A stretch of 40,278 nucleotides of DNA from Pseudonocardiales bacterium (GTDB taxonomy: Bacteria; Actinomycetota; Actinomycetes; Mycobacteriales; Pseudonocardiaceae). Below are positions 10,801 to 17,444 of the stretch, piece by piece. The stretch covers positions 1-40,278 of the forward strand of contig JAFAWY010000135.1 in assembly GCA_019241525.1 (NCBI GenBank), given 5' to 3'. Position numbers and translations under genes: made by a program. The notes under the pieces are model-generated. The model saw only the letters and a program-made list of their open reading frames with translations. It made no database searches and was not told the origin of the DNA. Numbering within the stretch: position 1 is the first letter of the stretch; every line of letters starts with the position of its first letter.

Positions 10801-11029
10801 CGAGGAACGAGCCGTTGCGCAACATTCCCGTGTCGGCGAGATCGGCGGGCACTACCCGCTCGTCGTCTCGCCACCTCCTGCCCGGATCCGAGCCCGCCAC
10901 CACGTCGCGCCGCTCCAGCAAGACCTGCCAGAGTTGTTCTGCGGACGTCACCCCTCCCGGGGCTCTGCACGCCGTTCCGATGATCGCGATCGGTGTTTGG
11001 AGTCGGGTGACCTGGCTGTTCGCTGTCAT
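4829..11029 (-). CDS. Single-module, fully reducing type I polyketide synthase (KS-AT-DH-psiKR-ER-KR-ACP)
   Basis: At 2066 residues this is one complete reducing module. KS (about 12-430): Cys181 in DAACASS, His316 in ETHGTG, His353 in NIGHPE. AT (about 535-830): Ser622 in GHSMG; the substrate-specificity region reads VAAHSPQ, neither a clean YASH (methylmalonyl) nor HAFH (malonyl), so the extender unit is open. DH (about 885-1160): His922 in HVLCGTPLVP, Asp1080 in HPVLFD. A structural KR half spans about 1175-1350. ER (about 1385-1705) has the NADPH motif HSAAGGTGLAA. KR (about 1725-1935): TGGTRGLG, LDD, Lys1834, Ser1857, Tyr1871, but Gly1875 stands where the catalytic Asn is usual. ACP: Ser2024 in GLDSL. 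There is no thioesterase. The layout is that of iterative MAS/lipid-type synthases, so a saturated chain is the likely product (inference). It lies 52 bp downstream of the flavoprotein gene, probably in one operon. Confidence 0.93.
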   Translation of the reverse strand: MTANSQVTRLQTPIAIIGTACRAPGGVTSAEQLWQVLLERRDVVAGSDPGRRWRDDERVVPADLADTGMLRNGSFLDDIDLFDPGFFGVPVGEAPSVDPQHRLLMETTWEVLEDAGVPPRSLIGSQTGLFIGISGADYVKRFTIADFNIYHGISAIPSGAPGRISYILDVNGPSLAVDAACASSLIAVHLACRSLHDGETDLALAGGVTVQLEWGGIIGFARAGALSARGRCAAFDASADGFVRGEGCGMVALRRLGDAQRDGNRVLAVITGTAVNHAGRVRGIAQPSRSAQCAVVTSAMRTAGVTADDIGYIETHGTGTPVGDPIEFGALSDAYGCSGTPCALGSVKTNIGHPESAAGVLGLIKATLAVQRGVIPANLHFARWNTEIDAEGTRFYVPTETTTWNGGGRPRRAAVSAFGVTGSNAHAIVEQASIDPDDVGNDPAPGCNRLAVHPVSAASAGGLAATAARLADHIESARPRPVDVAHTLAVRRSHLTTRACVIAADHGELVGGLRALAESRQHPAVVTGPTGSCDMPVWVFSGHGSQWAGMACDLLDRDPTFTRMIDRLDLVAADVPVRRLLESGEHLERMDVVQPVLFAVQTALAEMWGQRGLRPAAVVGHSMGEAAAAVAAGILSPEDGMRITLIRSSLPQRVAGGRMVVVALPVNQVEAEIEDLPGVSVAVVTAPASTVVAGDQEIVERLVRSWQNRGVFCKKIAVVVAAHSPQVDPIIADIAAQTTWLSGAIPEVPFYSTAQDPRAPVVFNGEYWAQNLRAPVRVDRACMALIEDGHRVFLECSPHPLLTQAVEETAAVLRTPVTAVPSLVRDQDGHEAMCRAAATLHVAGVPVDLDAVNGGGKLITLPPTAFDRSRYWQESANESRGTAAHMWLGERWTVPDSDADDRTRHVWSANLGTDRVEWLQQHVLCGTPLVPGAAYVELVLAAVTELLDCALDELCLRDVRFERIVPLTGSVPLQVLAIRIGGWVDVQVVQPGGGGWERVAAATVTRCEGGPVDVRPALPVPGEAPMAEGLYKRFRGIGLDTGPAFHSIVAIAGDGVTRLHVPPDAVIRTKAPKVHPVLFDGCVLSVAALLVADDERGGEAGKAPWLPTRIAEVVLPADPGRITWVRPQVRRNGSNAATGRADLYDTTGEWVGALEGVELITNPGASAGNALVNSRLFEISWLPAPLPAPSAEPGATGAWVVVEEPDDRNGMAARLAGALGELGARDVVRVDALAAPGPCAAGVVWCTTGELHDLDRVTRVASVLREHAHHVTPPRLWLISVNARPVLDGDPVEPGVCALRGLLRVASIEQPHSAVTWIDSDDNGDLGTADIAAELITATAETEVAWRSGQRYVARLTRAPLALRPPRTAGVHGVVAGKDRYTLETEGGLEQLELISTDEPLPAPGPGEVLLRPEAVTVHFRDVLIALGIYPTDDGSLPRLGADAAGVVLTVGNDVRDLRPGDRVISVVPEGTGTMASHCLAKADLTARIPDHIEPIDVTPSVLTYITAWHALHDLACLREGETVLVHSAAGGTGLAAIAVARLLGATVIGTAGTETKRRYLREHGVEHVFDSRTLDFAKQVVKATGGRGVDVVINSLTGAAMRASLGLLAPTGRFVEIGKRDLYDGARVDLGTFRHGITYTALDLVLTARERPAVFRAAMHQVLAHIEAGRLPLLPRTVVPLPEAADGFKRLASGDHIGRVVLAFPPPGQRLGVHAPARDTAVHAGGAYIVTGGTRGLGLEAVRWLAKHSAGRVVVGGRGDPAPEAAAILHAVAVAGCEVEVVSGDIADPDTARRLVAAAGGQLRGVLHTAVVLDDTPITGLTPDRIERVWRPKVNGVVNLHDATRNHVLDWFVVFSSMSAMLGNAGQANYAAAGAWVDAFAKWRCNQGLTTLSVNWGAWGEAGRATHFAARGFDTISTADGFAALEDLLRHQRVNTGVFDYQPDVIFRAYPHVRGNPLLAELGSEAAAPGDAAPVFQVRAGAPGPARALLLQEAVVHALATLLGAQPSAVPAHAKFTDIGLDSLLAVALTRKLQSDLDIVVTPAKVWAHPSPAELASHIDSALPG

Positions 11030-11081
11030 TAATGACGTCCTTGTCGTTGCGAGTGCCGGCCACCGCAGGCTCGGCGGAAAA

Positions 11082-12263
11082 TCACAAGAACAGGCCGATA
11101 GCCTTCAACGCCGCGCGCGCCGCGGGAGTATCGAGCAGTTCGGGGATCGTGGTGCTGCCGGTGATGTAGGAGTCCACCTGGCGCCACACAGGCGGTACGG
11201 CTGTCAGGGCGGTGTGAAACAGGCCGGGACGTCTGGTGAAAACATTCATCACCTGCCGCGACGCCAGCATCTCCACCTCGAGCGTCGAGTGCACCGCTGT
11301 GACGTAGCCTGCGCGCGCCCGCTCCAAATCTGCTTCGTTGCGGGCGCGTGCGATGCGCGCCGCCGCAGCTCCAGCCCACACTCCGGACCGCAGCGCGAAG
11401 GAAATCCCCTCCCGGGACCACGGGTCACACAGGCCAGCGGCGTCGCCGGCTACCAAAACTCGGTGCCGCGCCAGCGGTGAGTCCCTGCGTCGGCACCTGG
11501 TCAGATGTCCCGTGTCGTGCAGCGGGGTCAGGTGCCCGAGTTTGTGGCGGTGGAGAAAGTCGCGCAGGTAGGACCTCGTCGCCTCACCCCGGCCCTTGGC
11601 CGCTACCACCCCGGCGGTGCACACGTCACCCTTGGGGAACACCCAGCCAAACGACCCCGGCAACGGCCCCCACTCCAGGAGCATGCGGCCACGCCATCTC
11701 GACGCCGCTCCAGCGTCGATGGGCACTTCAACTTCGAGGGCGAGGTCCACTTGCTCGCAGCGCACGCCGATGTAGCGGCTCACCCTGCTGGCGCTCCCAT
11801 CGGCCCCCACCAGCGCCCGAGCGTGAACCAGGTCGCCGGTTGCGGTGCGGACGGTGACGATGCCTTCTCCGTCCTCGATCGCCACCACGGCGGTGCGGTC
11901 CCGCACCGAGGCACCAGCCTCTGCGGCCACGCAGGTTAAAGCGGCGTCGAGCTCGTCGCGGAACACCATCTTGCACCGCACCGCGCCCTCGGAACTCACG
12001 GTGCGCTGCCTGCGTCCCATCAAAGCGAAGGTGACCCACTCGATCTCGTCCCGGACCGCTACCTGCAATCCATCGGGCAGAAATGCCTGCGCGCAGCCGA
12101 TCAAGCCGCCACCGCAGGTCTTGTAACGCGGGATAGCAGCACGCTCGACCAGCAGCACCCGGCAGCCTGCTTCGGCGGCAACCCGGGCCGCACTCGCACC
12201 TGCAGGACCCGCCCCGACCACCACGACGTCCCAAATGTCTCGGTTTAATCGATCGGCTTCCAT
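11082..12263 (-). CDS. FAD-dependent oxidoreductase, geranylgeranyl reductase family
   Basis: The protein (393 residues from the ATG at 12263; the frame is open 22 codons further upstream) begins MEADRLNRD. The dinucleotide-binding motif VVVVGAGPAGASAARVA follows, then VLLVERAAIPRYKTCGGG, typical of geranylgeranyl reductase-like flavoproteins, ALVGADGSASRVSR, and the FAD motif AGDAAGLCDPWSREGIS. Known relatives reduce isoprenoid double bonds or halogenate/oxidise natural products. The KTCGGG segment favours the reductase branch. It is transcribed with the PKS 52 bp downstream, so it may reduce or oxidise the PKS product or an isoprenoid joined to it. The shorter start is chosen because the extra N-terminal residues carry no family sequence. 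Confidence 0.85.
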   Translation of the reverse strand: MEADRLNRDIWDVVVVGAGPAGASAARVAAEAGCRVLLVERAAIPRYKTCGGGLIGCAQAFLPDGLQVAVRDEIEWVTFALMGRRQRTVSSEGAVRCKMVFRDELDAALTCVAAEAGASVRDRTAVVAIEDGEGIVTVRTATGDLVHARALVGADGSASRVSRYIGVRCEQVDLALEVEVPIDAGAASRWRGRMLLEWGPLPGSFGWVFPKGDVCTAGVVAAKGRGEATRSYLRDFLHRHKLGHLTPLHDTGHLTRCRRRDSPLARHRVLVAGDAAGLCDPWSREGISFALRSGVWAGAAAARIARARNEADLERARAGYVTAVHSTLEVEMLASRQVMNVFTRRPGLFHTALTAVPPVWRQVDSYITGSTTIPELLDTPAARAALKAIGLFL

Positions 12264-12835
12264 GTATCTACCATTTCCCAACACCGCACGAACTCGCGCA
12301 CCGGTTGCCGGCCCACCGCCTACCGGCAAGTCCGCCCTTGCGATTCGTCTAGTCGGTGTTCAACAAGTACGAATTAAGACCGAAGGCTGAATGCGAGCGC
12401 CAACCGTCGTCCGAAAAATCACCTTCGCCGACTCGGTCAGGAAAATCACCATCCGTGGGCGCCATTATCACCAGTTGAAGCGGTCGATAAGAGACCGGCG
12501 CCGCCAGGAGCCGTGCTCGGGCTCCGGCGGATCTCTCTTGCGCACTTTACCGGACCGCGATATCCACACTCCATCATGCTTGCAAACTAGAACTGATTGG
12601 TAGGCAGGTGAAGACGAAGCCATACGGTTAAGTCGTCGGGGATGGCGAGCCACCCCATTGGCGAAAGTTGTGACCATCAGTGATGAACGCGCACAGCGAT
12701 TCGACACGGTTCCAGCCTGGGGGCGTTACCGCGAAAGTGTTGACCCCTATGGCTTGATAATCATAGCCGCCGCCGTCTACCATCCCGCTGCCTTCGCCTC
12801 GAAGTTGATCGACCGCGCAAGCACATTGATGACCT
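12264..12835. other. Upstream region of the flavoprotein-PKS operon
   Basis: No gene is supportable. On the reverse strand this is the presumed promoter and leader of the flavoprotein-PKS operon. It contains the strong stem-loop listed separately. I did not find a StrR-type GTTCGACTG-N11-CAGTCGAAC operator. The part beyond about 12600 probably contains decayed IS6 sequence. Confidence 0.35.
12489..12539 (-). other. Strong stem-loop in the leader region of the flavoprotein-PKS operon
   Basis: CCGCCAGGAGCC (12501-12512) pairs with GGCTCCGGCGG (12520-12530) with one bulged A around a 7-base loop. AAGAGA (12489-12494) and TCTCTT (12534-12539) can extend the stem after an internal loop. It sits 226-276 bp upstream of the flavoprotein start. 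It lacks a U tract on the reverse strand, so a classic terminator is unlikely; it could be an attenuator-like leader or an old element end. Confidence 0.4.
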
Positions 12836-12946
12836 ACCGGGAGCATGCCGGCACGGCCGGGCGGCGTCGATCAGCACTGGGGTAAACCGCTGCACCCACC
12901 GGTAAACGGTGCAATGATCAACTGTCACACCACGCTCGGCCAACAT
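12836..12946 (-). pseudogene. IS6-family transposase fragment
   Basis: The reverse strand encodes MLAERGVTVDHCTVYRWVQR and continues FTPVLIDAARPCRHAPG. This is the helix-turn-helix region of IS6/IS26-type transposases (…MLAERG…VDH.T.YRWVQ.F.P…), just before the GDRW..DET segment with the first catalytic Asp. The frame then breaks and no catalytic motif can be read, though a short AVDQ in another frame may be a trace. It is a scar of a former insertion in the border between the PKS and the terpenoid block. Confidence 0.75.
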
Positions 12947-13316
12947 GGATGACTTCTTCGGCATTCACACGGTGATCAAGCAGAACACACCTCCATGGCA
13001 GGTTACCGGCGTATCTGTGCTAGCCCTACACCGCACGTCGCCAGTATGTTGATCGTCCCGATCTTGACCGCAACCATGATGAGTGAGTTTGGTCAGTGCA
13101 CCTGGCGATCGGTCTGAGGATGCCTGAGCTCATGCGGTCGAGCGCGGAACGTGTCCGCGCCTGGTAGCTTCTGTTGGATGATGTCAGCGCGCCTCGTTGC
13201 GTTGAAGTCCGATAGCAACCACTATGGACTCGAACGTTTTGCCGCTTGGAATGGTCGACATGTTGGCCATTAATTAAGGTTGCCTACCGTACGTCCGCGC
13301 CTAAAAAGGGTCCGTG
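12947..13316. other. Intergenic stretch without recognisable genes
   Basis: I see no gene, RNA or clear repeat here. The last 100 bases, more AT-rich and containing CATTAATTAAGG (13268-13279), probably hold the promoter of the downstream gene. Confidence 0.3.
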
Positions 13317-13829
13317 ATGGTTAATCCGGAATCAGCTTTACAGTTACAAAGACTGTTGGATATGCTGAAGAATAAGGCGCTGGAGACGTCGGGCGAAGGC
13401 GGCCAGCAGGCTTCAAACGAAATATTTTCGAGGCCGGTACTCGGCAGTAGAATAGCTAATCCGGAAATATCCTCCCGGCTCCATAGGCTACTCGAACTTT
13501 TAGCGAACAAGACGGTCGAGGGCTCGATCAGATGGGATGAACATTTATTTGACCAGCTGTTCGTCGCCTCGGTTGCGAAATCGACGTTCGCCATCGAAAG
13601 AGGACATCGAAACGTCATTGACCTTTTCGCGTTGGATATCTACGACCCACGGGGCGCTTTAGCCGCACGGATCACGACCGCCGATGAACAGTATCCGGAA
13701 AGCATCCGGGAGGCAATAAGGACACTTTGGAACATTGTTAGTGCTCGTGCATCGCATCTAGTCAGTGTTCTCGATCAAGCGCTAGACGCCCTCGAGCAAC
13801 GGTCGCCATCGGAACATTGGCGAGCTTAG
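13317..13829 (+). CDS. Unknown 170-residue protein with an internal duplication
   Basis: I do not recognise this family. A 21-residue motif occurs twice at a 45-residue pitch: NPE..LQLQRLLDMLKNKALE style at residues 3-23 and NPEISSRLHRLLELLANKTV followed by E at 48-68. The rest is a mixed helical domain (DEHLFDQLFVASVAKSTFAI; EAIRTLWNIVSARASHLVSV). There are no Cys residues, signal peptide or membrane segment. Start: ATG at 13317, with GTG 13314 just before it and AAAAAGGG upstream. Base composition is clearly lower in GC than the right half of the window, suggesting transfer. Its TAG overlaps the TAA of the convergent UbiB-like gene. The paired LxRLLxxLxNK helices may serve in self-association. 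Confidence 0.7.
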   Translation: MVNPESALQLQRLLDMLKNKALETSGEGGQQASNEIFSRPVLGSRIANPEISSRLHRLLELLANKTVEGSIRWDEHLFDQLFVASVAKSTFAIERGHRNVIDLFALDIYDPRGALAARITTADEQYPESIREAIRTLWNIVSARASHLVSVLDQALDALEQRSPSEHWRA

Positions 13830-15361
13830 CGGTGGTTGTAGGTGGTTGTGCGGCGAGTGCGGTTTCGTAGACGTTGCTCCAGCGATAGAACAACGGAACT
13901 AAGCCCGAGAAGCACCCAGGCATCGACGTCTGACTGCCTGGAAAAGGACCGATTGTCAAAGCCGAACCGAGATGACCCAGGGGTGGAAAGATCCCGCATG
14001 AGACCACGCAGCTGGTCAATAATTGCGGTCGATCCGAGGATGAGTTCCATCGCCGTCCGGGCGGCTTGTTGCTTAGACAACAGCTCGCGGAGTAGGTCGA
14101 CCATGATGGCTTGCAGCTCATCTTCAAAGACCTCGACCAGGGATAGTTCCGGCGCCAGATAACGGATCGATCCCTCAATATTTCCAAAAGCCTTACCGAG
14201 AAGCGATATCACCGGGCTCGTTTGCACACCGCGCTTCGTGGCACTTTTGAGCACCGCAGTTAACGTGACACCAAAATTAAGATCGGCCAGGGAGGCCCCG
14301 AGAATCTTGGGTACCAGCCTTGACATGTCATTGGCGAAGCCTCCGGCGTCAGCCCACGGCGTCGCCCGACCCATCTCAATCCAGGCTTTGGATAATCCAT
14401 GCCCGTCGTTTTGCCCCAGGGTTAAGAGAATGAGTACCATCAGCATGCTGGTGCGACGATCCACCCGGCCAACCATGCCCCAATCAATAAGCGACGCCTT
14501 TTGCCCCGGGTATACGAATATGTTCCCTGGATGCGGATCGGCATGAAAATAACGGTCGACGAAAAAACCGTGGTATATGTAGGCGAGCAGGTCGCGGCCG
14601 ATGGCCAACCGTTCTTCGACAGTGAAGGCGGCGGGGTGGGCGTCTCGGATCGATACTCCGGGCGCCAAGCTCTGAATGAGCACGCGTGGCATCGCGAGTA
14701 GTACATCAGGAACGGACAGGTGCTTGAACTTTTGCACAGAGCTGCGGCCCTGGTCCATGTTCCGAGCCTCGGCGATGAAATCGAGTTCTGGCTCCATGGC
14801 GTCAAACACCACACCGAGCATGGCGTCTACGTCGATGACCGCGTTGAACCGAGGAGCCGCTTTGGCCATGAGGCGAGCCGCCCGTCGAAGCAGGGCCATG
14901 TCCTGTTGCACGATTTGCTTGATGCCCGGCCGTTGGATCTTGACCACTGCCGGTGTCCCATCCCACAACGTCGCCCGGTAGGCCTGCGCCAGCGAAGCGG
15001 CGCCCAGCGGGGTCTGCGTCTGCATGTCAAGGAACAGCAGCTTCCAGTCCGGGCTGAGCTCCTCGGCGAGAACCGGCTCAAAGTCCCCAAACGGTGCGAC
15101 AGAGACCTGGTCGTGTAGCTTTTTCAACTCGGTGATCAGGGAAGGCCGAATAAAATCGGGACGGGTGGATAAGATCTGTCCCACTTTGATGTAAAAAGGG
15201 CCGAGCCGTTCCAAAGCGAGCCGCACGTTGCGCGCGCGCTGACGCTCGTGTTCCTCGACGTCGACGGGAGGGCGACGGCGACTTTTTACCGCGCGCCCGA
15301 CCTCGTCGGCGAAAAGTTGACCTAAGACCTTGGCGACGAACTGCAGACGGCTAAGGCCCAC
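13826..15361 (-). CDS. ABC1/AarF/UbiB-family atypical kinase-like protein
   Basis: The protein (511 residues) carries the UbiB signature set: KVGQ (59-62, the family's KxGQ), the Ala-rich nucleotide loop PLGAASLAQAY (118-128), Lys141 in VVKIQRPG, Glu198 in DFIAEARN, the metal-binding segment HADPHPGN (273-280), and Asp293 in LIDWG. A hydrophobic stretch near the C-terminus (VLLGLSSVVLSL) may touch the membrane. UbiB proteins are ATPases that support quinone and other prenyl-lipid metabolism by extracting or distributing lipid precursors at membranes. Here the gene follows a phasin-like gene (71-bp gap, same strand) and lies near a prenyl synthase and a terpene cyclase, so a role in handling a local isoprenoid lipid is plausible (inference). 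Confidence 0.88.
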   Translation of the reverse strand: MGLSRLQFVAKVLGQLFADEVGRAVKSRRRPPVDVEEHERQRARNVRLALERLGPFYIKVGQILSTRPDFIRPSLITELKKLHDQVSVAPFGDFEPVLAEELSPDWKLLFLDMQTQTPLGAASLAQAYRATLWDGTPAVVKIQRPGIKQIVQQDMALLRRAARLMAKAAPRFNAVIDVDAMLGVVFDAMEPELDFIAEARNMDQGRSSVQKFKHLSVPDVLLAMPRVLIQSLAPGVSIRDAHPAAFTVEERLAIGRDLLAYIYHGFFVDRYFHADPHPGNIFVYPGQKASLIDWGMVGRVDRRTSMLMVLILLTLGQNDGHGLSKAWIEMGRATPWADAGGFANDMSRLVPKILGASLADLNFGVTLTAVLKSATKRGVQTSPVISLLGKAFGNIEGSIRYLAPELSLVEVFEDELQAIMVDLLRELLSKQQAARTAMELILGSTAIIDQLRGLMRDLSTPGSSRFGFDNRSFSRQSDVDAWVLLGLSSVVLSLEQRLRNRTRRTTTYNHR

Positions 15362-15432
15362 CGATGGCCAACCTCCGCTCCTACAGCGCAGGCAGATCAG
15401 TCACCTCATGCGCTGCCACGAGGATTTCGATC

Positions 15433-15819
15433 TTACGATTTCCCTACGGGATTTGCCTTCCCGGCTGCGCCAGCGATGTCACCGACCGTGCCCAGGGCAC
15501 CGGTCAACGTTTCAATCAGGGGAAGTAGTTTTTCGATGAGCTGCGACAGTTTCGCGATCTGCTCAGGCAAGCCTGTTAAGCTACCGACTGTACTATTGAG
15601 GTCACTAACCGTGTTAGCCAAGCCGCCTACTGCGGCAGTGGCACTACCCACGGCGCCGCCTGCGGCACCGGCCATGTTACCAACCGGCATCCCCGGCAGT
15701 CCTCCAAGCGCGGGGCTTTTCGTGGCGGGTTCCCGCTCAAGAATTTCGTCGAGGGCCTTTTTCGCATCATCGGCAAAGTTGCCGATCAGATCTTCAAAGG
15801 TCTTCTTCTTCAACTCCAT
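15433..15819 (-). CDS. Phasin-like or amphipathic helical protein
   Basis: The 128-residue protein begins MELKKKTFEDLIGNFADDAK and has no Cys. Its middle is rich in Gly and Ala (GNMAGAAGGAVGSATAAVGG), followed by long amphipathic helices (QIAKLSQLIEKLLPLIETL). This resembles phasins and other lipid-surface proteins in composition, but I cannot assign a family. The ATG at 15819 follows GGGGAGGA at good spacing, so I prefer it to the longer frame. It is upstream of, and probably cotranscribed with, the UbiB-like gene. A lipid-coating partner for UbiB is a reasonable guess only. Confidence 0.65.
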   Translation of the reverse strand: MELKKKTFEDLIGNFADDAKKALDEILEREPATKSPALGGLPGMPVGNMAGAAGGAVGSATAAVGGLANTVSDLNSTVGSLTGLPEQIAKLSQLIEKLLPLIETLTGALGTVGDIAGAAGKANPVGKS

Positions 15820-16348
15820 GGGGTCCTCCCCGTCACCTACACTCATCACGACATCTGCCGCTGAACACCGAATTATCTGCGCACATTAACGAGATCAACA
15901 GACATCACCGGCATGCCCAACCTTAAGGGGCAGCGCGCCCTCAGGCAACCGATACGGCCAGTCGCGAGAGGTCGAACCCTTCCCGTTAACTCACCAGCAT
16001 GACGCATGCAGATGGCGATACTTTGGGTATCCAGACGTTCGTACGATTGGGTGCCTGGTGGTTCTCGACTAGAGATCCAGTTGACTGCGGGATATGAACC
16101 CATATTGTTGTGCGCAATAATCAGGCTCCTCCGCTCGGGCAGTCTGCACCGCGGAGAAGCTTAGGGCGTATCGGGGAGCGCCGGCGACCAATGTCTACTC
16201 AGCTTGTCAGCGCACGGCTACGTGTACTTCACGTTATCCGCACATTAACAACTCCTACTGCGGCTATCGGGATGACCTCGCGATGCGTCATGTTCGGTGT
16301 CCGGTCGCCGCTGCTGCCAGCAATCAGCTTCATCGACGGCTGCTGGCG
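15820..16348. promoter_or_regulatory. Divergent promoter region with a repeated 11-bp motif
   Basis: This gap separates the reverse-strand phasin-like/UbiB pair from the forward-strand prenyl synthase/terpene cyclase pair. The 11-mer CGCACATTAAC occurs twice in the same orientation, at 15880-15890 and 16239-16249, each preceded by TTATC within a few bases. Each copy is near one of the two divergent genes (about 60 bp and 35-100 bp from the starts). This could be a shared operator coordinating both operons. No gene is supportable in the gap. Confidence 0.45.
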
Positions 16349-17416
16349 ATGATCCGACAAAACTTGCTGCAGCAGACGACCGCCCCGGGCGCAGGCGACA
16401 TCTTGGCTCGATGTCGAGCGCTGGTGCAGCCTGCTCTGTTGACTGCCATGGAGCGGTTGCATCCCCAGCTTCAGCAGATGGCCGGGTTTTCATTCGGCTG
16501 GTGCGACCAGCATGGGACGCCCGAAACCAGAGCCGGTACCAGCGGCAAGGGCATCCGCCAGGCTCTGGCCGTCCTGTCCGCCGAAGCCGCCGGCGGATCA
16601 GCCGAGATGGCCTTGCCGGGCGCAGTCGCTGTCGAACTCGTGCATGCATTTTCTCTGGTGCACGACGACATCATGGATGGTGATGAGAAGCGCCGACACC
16701 GGGCAACCCTGTGGAAAGCGTACGGGGTCGGCCCTGCCCTGCTTGCGGGAGATGCCCTGTTAGGGCTGGCTGTGGAAACTGTCGTCAACGTCTGCGGCGA
16801 ACATGCCCTTGAGGCGGTGCGCTATCTCGCTGCCGCGATCACTGACCTGGCTTGCGGCCAGGCTCAAGACCTTGACTTTGAAGACCGGCCCTGGACGGGC
16901 GCCAACGCGGTCGCTGTCGATGAGTACCAGGCGATGGCCGATCAGAAAACCGGCGCGCTGCTACGCTGTGCCGCCGCTATCGGAGCCGTGCTGACCGGTG
17001 GTCCACCCCCGGTTATCCGCGCCCTCGCGGTCATGGGACTTTATCTGGGCCGCGCCTTTCAAGCCGTCGATGACCTACTGGGAATCTGTGGTGATCCGTC
17101 GATCACCGGCAAACCAATATACAGCGACTTACGACGAGGGAAAAAAACATTGCCCATCCTCGCCGCAATCAACAGCGGCACCTCCCCCGGACACCGCCTC
17201 GGCGAATTGTTGAATTCCCACCAACCACTCGACGAAAACCTCTTCCCGCTAGCGGCGGCACTCATCGAAGAAGCCGGCGGCCTCTGCCGTGCCCGCCAGG
17301 AGTCACAGCGCAACCTCACCTGCGCGCTACGAATCCTTGACAACGCGCCCATTGCAAATTCCGCGACCAAAGAATTAGCCGCTATAGCTACATTCCTGGA
17401 CAAACGCGCCCGATGA
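16349..17416 (+). CDS. Polyprenyl (geranylgeranyl-type) diphosphate synthase
   Basis: An isoprenyl diphosphate synthase that condenses IPP with an allylic diphosphate. GKGIRQAL (66-73) is the IPP-binding GKxxR segment. The first aspartate-rich motif is DDIMD (106-110) after LVHAFSLVH. The second reads VDDLLGICGD (about 240-249), a DDxxG form common in actinobacterial enzymes of this type, followed by ITGKPIYSDLRRGKKTL. The residues before the first motif do not settle chain length; C15 or C20 are both possible. The frame is open to an ATG at 16283, but 16349 leaves the normal short tail before the first family segment (GDILARCRALV). The terpene cyclase starts 28 bp downstream, so this enzyme very likely makes its substrate. 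Confidence 0.88.
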   Translation: MIRQNLLQQTTAPGAGDILARCRALVQPALLTAMERLHPQLQQMAGFSFGWCDQHGTPETRAGTSGKGIRQALAVLSAEAAGGSAEMALPGAVAVELVHAFSLVHDDIMDGDEKRRHRATLWKAYGVGPALLAGDALLGLAVETVVNVCGEHALEAVRYLAAAITDLACGQAQDLDFEDRPWTGANAVAVDEYQAMADQKTGALLRCAAAIGAVLTGGPPPVIRALAVMGLYLGRAFQAVDDLLGICGDPSITGKPIYSDLRRGKKTLPILAAINSGTSPGHRLGELLNSHQPLDENLFPLAAALIEEAGGLCRARQESQRNLTCALRILDNAPIANSATKELAAIATFLDKRAR

Positions 17417-17444
17417 CGATCCCACACGCCGCAGGAGTACGCCT

